Positions 59,490-64,000 of a DNA stretch of 64,000 nt are shown piece after piece (the first letter of the stretch is position 1; the number at the start of each line of letters is the position of its first letter). A program made the position numbers and the translations under genes. Origin of the DNA: Yoonia sp034652275 (lineage in GTDB: Bacteria; Pseudomonadota; Alphaproteobacteria; Rhodobacterales; Rhodobacteraceae); contig NZ_JAXIWG010000001.1 in the NCBI RefSeq assembly GCF_034652275.1, positions 1,550,001 to 1,614,000 of the forward strand, given 5' to 3'. Below the pieces are notes generated by a model, which was given only the letters and a program-made list of their open reading frames with translations, ran no database searches and was not told the DNA's origin.

Positions 59490-60332
59490 ATGGAAAACCC
59501 CTGCATCATCTGCGTGGCGATCACAGGATCACTGCCCACCAAAGACAACAACCCCGCCGTGCCGATCACCATCGCCGAACAGATTGAAAGCACGCAGGAA
59601 GCCTTCGAGGCGGGCGCCACCATCGCCCACTGCCATGTGCGTGATGAGGCGGGGAAACCGACATCGGACCCTGCACGGTTCGCACAGCTCAAGGAAGGGC
59701 TGGAAAAGCACTGCCCCGGGATGATCATACAGCTATCCACCGGCGGACGCTCCGGGTCGGGGCGCGAACGTGGCGGGATGTTGCCGCTTGCGCCCGATAT
59801 GGCGTCGCTGTCTGTCGGGTCCAACAACTTTCCCACGCGGGTCTATGAAAACAGCCCCGATCTTGTGGATTGGCTGGCGTCCGAAATGATCGCGCATGAT
59901 GTGAAACCCGAGATCGAAGCTTTTGATCTGGGCCACATCGTCCAAGCCACGCGCATGGCGGCCGATGGCCGTCTGAAAGGCCCGCTTTATGTCCAGTTCG
60001 TAATGGGGGTGAAAAACGCTATGCCTGCGGACGAGGTGATTTTCGATTTCTATATCGAAACGCTCAAACGCCTTGCGCCTGATGCGCAATGGTGCGCCGC
60101 TGGCATCGGCCCTGCGCAATTCATCATCAACGAATGGGCAATTGCCAAGGGCGGGCACACCCGCACGGGGCTGGAAGACAACGTGCGCCTTGACCGCGAC
60201 ACGCTTGCGCCATCGAACGCGGCACTGGTGAAACGCGCGGTTGATCTGTGCGCAAAATATGACCGCCCCGTCGCGACATGGCAGCAGGCACGCGATATTC
60301 TGGGTCTGCAAAAGGTGCCAGCGTCACAATGA
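59490..60332 (+). CDS. Beta-keto acid cleavage enzyme (BKACE/DUF849), probable 3-oxoadipate cleavage
   Basis: Zn-dependent retro-Claisen enzyme that transfers the acetyl part of a beta-keto acid with acetyl-CoA to acetoacetate and an acyl-CoA. The 280-residue TIM-barrel starts MENPCIICVAITGSLPTKDNNPAVP and has the metal motif 'AHCHVRDEAGKPTSD' and 'LSTGGRSGSGRERGG'. In this operon it takes the place where pcaIJ/pcaF would be expected, so 3-oxoadipate to succinyl-CoA plus acetoacetate is likely. The ATG at 59490 matches the family start. Confidence 0.82.
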   Translation: MENPCIICVAITGSLPTKDNNPAVPITIAEQIESTQEAFEAGATIAHCHVRDEAGKPTSDPARFAQLKEGLEKHCPGMIIQLSTGGRSGSGRERGGMLPLAPDMASLSVGSNNFPTRVYENSPDLVDWLASEMIAHDVKPEIEAFDLGHIVQATRMAADGRLKGPLYVQFVMGVKNAMPADEVIFDFYIETLKRLAPDAQWCAAGIGPAQFIINEWAIAKGGHTRTGLEDNVRLDRDTLAPSNAALVKRAVDLCAKYDRPVATWQQARDILGLQKVPASQ

Positions 60333-60374
60333 CAGGATTGCGCGCGGCGACGCGGGCGGTGATCGTCTGATTTA

Positions 60375-60389
60375 CAGGCCGTCGGCCTG
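60375..60389. terminator. Short bidirectional hairpin between BKACE and pcaB
   Basis: CAGGCC-GTC-GGCCTG lies in the 62-base gap between convergent genes. The stem is six GC-rich pairs with no strong T tract; a bidirectional terminator is plausible. Confidence 0.4.
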
Positions 60390-60394
60390 CCCGA

Positions 60395-61450
60395 TCAGTC
60401 CGGCGCACCAATCCTTTCGATGGCCGTAATCAGGCTTTCAGCGTGGTTCAGCGCAGCGCCTGTCGCCTCTGCCATTGCAGGCAATGTCAGCCATTCCAAC
60501 GCCCATGCCGCACCAGAGCGTTCTTGCTCGTGGATCATGGCCTGCCCCAGCATCCCCTGCTGTCCGGCAACATAACGCGCCAGTGCCACCATCAGTTCGG
60601 CCCCGATAGGGTTCTGTTTATGCGCCATCGCAGACGACCCGCCACCGCCCGACAGGGACATTTCATCCACGCCTTGCTGGACCATCAAGGTCACATCCTG
60701 CCCGATCTTGCCAAGTGATCCGGCCACCAGCGCCAGCCAGTGCCCCAAGGCAACGATCCGGCTACGATCTGCATGCCAGACGGGACCAAGCGACAGACCC
60801 AGCGTTTCAGCGACCTTGGCCGCACAATCCGCGACATGTTCCTGCGGCGCTTCCCGGGTGCCGATAGGTCCACCGATTTGCACAAAGGCAAGCTGCGCTC
60901 TGACATCAGCCGCCCGCGCCAGATGGTCCACCAAAGGCCGCCGCCACGCATCAACCCGCAAGGCAACTGTGGCGGGCAAAGCCGCCTGCATCCTTGTGCG
61001 GGCCGTCATGGGCGCGTCGCCAAAGCGGCCCAGCACAGCTTCAAGCGCAGCGATCACGCGGTGCACACGGTCAGTCAAGCGGTCCAGCACAGCAAGGCAC
61101 GTCAGAACCATCGCCGTATCGATCACATCCTGACTGGTCGCACCCGTATGCACTGCGCGGGCTGCACCATCGGGCAGGCCGGATTTCAGCGCGCCCACCA
61201 ATGCTGGGACAGGCAGACCGTCTTGGTCACTGCCTTGACCGAGGGTATCGCAGGAAAAGGCCTTGATCGCCGTCAACGCCATCTCTGCATCATCTGCCTT
61301 AACGACACCACAGGCACAAAGCGCCTGCGTCCACGCGGCCTCGAATGCCAGCATCCGCGCAGTAAAGGCTGGTGCGTCGAATTCCCGGGCAATCGCCTGA
61401 TCGCACAGCAACCCGCCAAACAATCCCGATGTCGTAAAGGCATTCGTCAT
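60395..61450 (-). CDS. pcaB: 3-Carboxy-cis,cis-muconate cycloisomerase
   Basis: Lactonises 3-carboxymuconate to 4-carboxymuconolactone. The 351-residue fumarase/aspartase superfamily protein carries the signature 'GGGGSSAMAHKQNPIGAELM' and 'AVHTGATSQDVIDTAMVL'. It is shorter than bacterial PcaB proteins (about 450) because the C-terminal region ends soon after the core, a form frequent in alphaproteobacteria. Encoded opposite to the pca operon, unlike the pcaDCHGB order of relatives. Confidence 0.9.
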   Translation of the reverse strand: MTNAFTTSGLFGGLLCDQAIAREFDAPAFTARMLAFEAAWTQALCACGVVKADDAEMALTAIKAFSCDTLGQGSDQDGLPVPALVGALKSGLPDGAARAVHTGATSQDVIDTAMVLTCLAVLDRLTDRVHRVIAALEAVLGRFGDAPMTARTRMQAALPATVALRVDAWRRPLVDHLARAADVRAQLAFVQIGGPIGTREAPQEHVADCAAKVAETLGLSLGPVWHADRSRIVALGHWLALVAGSLGKIGQDVTLMVQQGVDEMSLSGGGGSSAMAHKQNPIGAELMVALARYVAGQQGMLGQAMIHEQERSGAAWALEWLTLPAMAEATGAALNHAESLITAIERIGAPD

Positions 61451-61876
61451 CGCTGCATCCCGTTCTGCTTTGCGCTATCAGGCAAGCGTCCCTGAACCGT
61501 TGGTAATCCTTTGGCGGCCCTGAAACTGTGTCACACCTTCATACTCAATATTCCGGCCAATGCCAGATGACGCGTTCCCCTTAACGACAAGACGGGACGC
61601 TTCGGCGGCCCATTTGTTCCGAAAGTCTTACCCACAAGCAAAAGGCGATTGAGCCAACAACATGACTTTAATGGGTTTCTCTGCCTGTCGCGTTGCTTGT
61701 TCGGCGTTCAATTCCGACTGGAATGACAAGAAACCGGGATCGGAAATCATAGGGTTACGCCCTGGCCCAGCCCAGCGCGTCCAGTCCGCTACAGGTCGCG
61801 TTCAGGACAAGGAAACCGGCATCGCGCCGCACCTTGTATGGCGGTAGATATTGCCGGATACAAAGTCGCCACGCCA
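61451..61876. other. Intergenic region between pcaB and the rhamnose genes
   Basis: About 426 bases. It contains the upstream region of pcaB. Translation in all frames gives only short pieces without family resemblance and several stops; it could be decayed DNA at the far edge of the aromatic region, but I found no repeat of the tRNA-Ser 3' end here. Confidence 0.4.
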
Positions 61877-63121
61877 TCAGCCACGTGTTTCGACGCGGCC
61901 TTGATAGGCTTGCAGATCACCCAGCAATTTTTGTCCCACAGGCACATCGGCGCGGGTGCAATGTTCGGCCCAGATCGCGGCGAAGGGCAGATCGCGGGCT
62001 TCTTCGGTCAGCACCAGACGGCCGGTAAAGTCCAACTCACCTTCCATCGCTTTCAACCTGTCCTGCGGCAGAAGCAAAGCCCGCAGCAGCGCCTTTTGCA
62101 TGTTGCGCACCCCGATTACCCAAGCCGCGGTCCGGCTGATCGTGGCATCGAAGAAATCGAGGCCAATGCGCGTGCGCCCCAACAGACCCGCAAAAACCAG
62201 TTCCTGCGCCATCGCCAGCAGATCGTCGTTCAGCAGCACCACATGGTCGCTGTCCCAGCGTACCGGGCGCGATACATGTAGCAAAATATCCTGTACCGAC
62301 ATGGCAACGGATGACAATTTGTCGGCAACGCTCTCGGTCGGGTGGAAATGGCCCATGTCGAGGCACAAGGCGGTCCCTTTGCGGATCGCATAGCCAAGGT
62401 AGAATTCATGGCTGCCTACGGTCATCGATTCCACGCCGATGCCGAACAATTTGGATTCCACCGCGTCGATCAGTGCCGTTTTTGGGTAATCATCGGCGAA
62501 CATGGCATCGAGCGAGGACTCCAGCCTGCGCCGCGCGGCCATCCGGTCGACGGGCGTATCCTTGGACCCGTCGGGCACCCAGATGTTGTTGACCGCGGCA
62601 GCGCCCAGTTCGGTGCCCATCTGTGCCGCGATGTCACGGCAACGGCGGCCATGTTCGATCCAGAAATCGCGGATGCCCTGATCAGGGTGGGACAGGGTCA
62701 GGTTGTCGTCGGCCTTGGCATGGGCAAAGAAGGTGGGGTTGAAATCAAGCCCCAGCCTCTGATCCTTGGCCCAATCCACCCAAGAGGCGAAATGTTTGTA
62801 TTCAATCGCATCGCGGTCGGGGGACTCGTCCGTGTCCAGATAGCAGGCGTGCAGGTTCAGCCGGTGCTTGCCTGGAATCTGCGCAAAGGCGAATTCCAGA
62901 TCGGCGCGCAGTTCCGCAGGATTGCGCGCGCGCCCCGGATGGTTGCCGGTCGCCTGAATACCGCCACCCGATGTGCCTGATTTCTTCTCGAACCCGCGCA
63001 CATCGTCGCCTTGCCAGCAATGCACCGAAATCGGGATCGTGGACAGGGTAGCGAGCGCTGCTTCGGTATCGACGCCCCAATCGGCGAATTGGGCCCGCGC
63101 GCTGTCGTAATCTTTGCTCAT
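61877..63121 (-). CDS. rhaI: L-Rhamnose isomerase (RhaI type)
   Basis: Isomerises L-rhamnose to L-rhamnulose. The 414-residue TIM-barrel has 'SVHCWQGDDVRGFE' near the N-terminus, 'LNLHACYLDTDESPDRD', and the metal segment 'CLDMGHFHPTESVADKLSS', typical of L-rhamnose isomerases. Three ATG codons stand in tandem; AGGGG is six bases before the third (63121), which I chose. It lies nine bases after rhaD and ends the visible rhamnose operon. Confidence 0.88.
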   Translation of the reverse strand: MSKDYDSARAQFADWGVDTEAALATLSTIPISVHCWQGDDVRGFEKKSGTSGGGIQATGNHPGRARNPAELRADLEFAFAQIPGKHRLNLHACYLDTDESPDRDAIEYKHFASWVDWAKDQRLGLDFNPTFFAHAKADDNLTLSHPDQGIRDFWIEHGRRCRDIAAQMGTELGAAAVNNIWVPDGSKDTPVDRMAARRRLESSLDAMFADDYPKTALIDAVESKLFGIGVESMTVGSHEFYLGYAIRKGTALCLDMGHFHPTESVADKLSSVAMSVQDILLHVSRPVRWDSDHVVLLNDDLLAMAQELVFAGLLGRTRIGLDFFDATISRTAAWVIGVRNMQKALLRALLLPQDRLKAMEGELDFTGRLVLTEEARDLPFAAIWAEHCTRADVPVGQKLLGDLQAYQGRVETRG

Positions 63122-63130
63122 CATCATCCC

Positions 63131-64000
63131 CTAGCGCGTGAACGCTTCTTTGTTGCCGGCATCGACGTTCAGGATATTGCCGGTGGATTTGGCCGACAGG
63201 TCAGAGGCAAGGAAATAGACGCCTTCGGCGATATCTTCGGGCAGGACCGCGCGTTTGAGCAAGGACCGCTGGCGGTACATTTCCTCCAGCCCGTCCTTGT
63301 CGGTCTGGTAGGTGCTGGCGCGCTGGTCGAGCCATTCGCCCGACCAGATTTTCGACCCGCGCAGCACGGCATCGGGGTTGACGGTATTCACACGGATGCC
63401 CGCATCGGCCCCTTCCAGCGCCAGACAGCGGGCAAGGTGGATTTCGGCGGCCTTGGCGGTGCAATAGGCACTGGCATTGGGGCTGGCGGCCAGCCCGTTC
63501 TTGGACGCCACAAAGACCACTGACCCGCCGATCCCTTGGGTGCGCAGCAGCTTGAACGCCTCGCGGCTGACAAGGAAATAGCCGGTGGACAGGATATCCA
63601 TGTTCTTGTTCCACAGGGCGAGCGTCGTCTCCTCGACCGGGGCGGAGGACGCGATACCGGCGTTGGACACAAGGATATCGACCCCACCAAAGGCCAGTGC
63701 CGTCTGGGTATAGGCGGCGATCACCTGTGCTTCGTCGGTGACATCCATTGCGACGGCGGCCACGACATCGGCACCAAAGGTCTTGGCCATGCCTTTGGCC
63801 ACATCCTGCACCGCCGCGCCGTCGATATCGGCGAGCATGACGCAGGCACCTTCGCATAGCAGCCGTTCGGCGGTGGCCGATCCGATGCCACCCGCGCCGC
63901 CAGTGACCAATGCGATACGGCCAGCCAGCGCTTTGGGCTTGGGCAGGCGTTGCAGTTTCGCTTCTTCCAGCAGCCAGTATTCGATGTCGAAGGCTTCCTG
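63131..64000 (-). CDS. rhaD: Bifunctional rhamnulose-1-phosphate aldolase/short-chain dehydrogenase, C-terminal part (cut by window edge)
   Basis: The frame is open to the window end. The visible 289 residues contain the linker 'EYWLLEEAKLQRLPKPKALAGRIALVTGG' region and a complete SDR domain with 'VTGGAGGIGSATAERLL', catalytic 'SAYCTAKAAEIHLAR' and 'RVNTVNPDAVLRGSKIWSGEW', as in the bifunctional RhaD of rhizobia, whose class II aldolase domain would lie upstream. The aldolase splits rhamnulose-1-phosphate to DHAP and lactaldehyde, and the dehydrogenase oxidises lactaldehyde. Confidence 0.88.
   Translation of the reverse strand, partial: QEAFDIEYWLLEEAKLQRLPKPKALAGRIALVTGGAGGIGSATAERLLCEGACVMLADIDGAAVQDVAKGMAKTFGADVVAAVAMDVTDEAQVIAAYTQTALAFGGVDILVSNAGIASSAPVEETTLALWNKNMDILSTGYFLVSREAFKLLRTQGIGGSVVFVASKNGLAASPNASAYCTAKAAEIHLARCLALEGADAGIRVNTVNPDAVLRGSKIWSGEWLDQRASTYQTDKDGLEEMYRQRSLLKRAVLPEDIAEGVYFLASDLSAKSTGNILNVDAGNKEAFTR

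Noticed and set aside
61451..61876. Right-hand attachment site of an island
   Set aside because: No copy of the tRNA-Ser 3' end and no mobile gene were found, so the extent of any island remains unknown.
1..64000. CRISPR arrays, rRNA genes, intact prophage or restriction systems
   Set aside because: No regularly spaced repeats, rRNA sequence or phage/restriction genes were seen on either strand.

Overview
The window is GC-rich, densely coded bacterial DNA. Gene content points to an alphaproteobacterium of the Rhodobacterales (Roseobacter/Rhodobacteraceae type): homospermidine synthase, a hisC-tyrC pair, an imuA-imuB-dnaE2 cassette behind a GTTC-N7-GTTC LexA box, a BKACE gene inside a pobA/pca operon, and bacterial-type L-rhamnose isomerase next to bifunctional RhaD. 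Assignment rests on family recognition only; no database was searched.

Layout. 1-7.4 kb is housekeeping: ileS (cut by the window edge), asd with what looks like a Met/Thr/Lys attenuator in its leader, an operon hisC-tyrC-extensin-like protein, hss, and rpsD. 7.4-9.1 kb holds a frame-disrupted secreted protein and a pair of small YdcZ-type membrane proteins. 9.1-17.6 kb holds a minus-strand operon hyuA-hyuB-FAD oxidoreductase-udh with a LysR gene, divergent from a Tat-exported Acg-type flavoprotein and a MarR gene. 17.6-23.2 kb is the SOS mutagenesis cassette. At 23.3 kb lies tRNA-Ser(GCU), followed by IS3-family debris that looks like an island edge.

24.2-61.5 kb is a large aromatic (lignin-monomer) catabolic region. 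It contains a TRAP transporter with an aldehyde dehydrogenase; galB-VOC dioxygenase-galC-galD (lower 4,5-cleavage pathway); a DUF1932 dehydrogenase and a LysR regulator with two HTH domains; a ferulate module (feruloyl-CoA synthetase, SDR, crotonase, amidohydrolase, MarR) that fits CoA-dependent beta-oxidative shortening of ferulate to vanillate; a GntR regulator with TGTATACA operators beside a LigM-type O-demethylase; an alpha/beta-hydrolase fused to LigA, then ligB and a YciI protein; an eight-gene operon with aldehyde dehydrogenase, coniferyl-alcohol dehydrogenase, a Liv-type ABC importer and a Tat-exported intradiol dioxygenase-like protein, divergent from a phenol-sensing MopR/DmpR-like regulator that lacks GAFTGA; and pcaQ, pobA-pcaD-pcaC-pcaH-pcaG-BKACE with convergent pcaB. 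61.9-64 kb is L-rhamnose catabolism.

Read together, coniferyl alcohol would be imported, oxidised to ferulate, shortened to vanillate, demethylated to protocatechuate, and then opened either by 4,5-cleavage (LigAB/GalBCD) or by 3,4-cleavage (Pca). The most unusual points are the hydrolase-LigA fusion with no recognisable ligC or ligI nearby, the phenol-sensing activator that has lost its sigma-54 contact motif, two near-duplicate promoter/leader regions for the TRAP and ABC operons, and the asd leader peptide.
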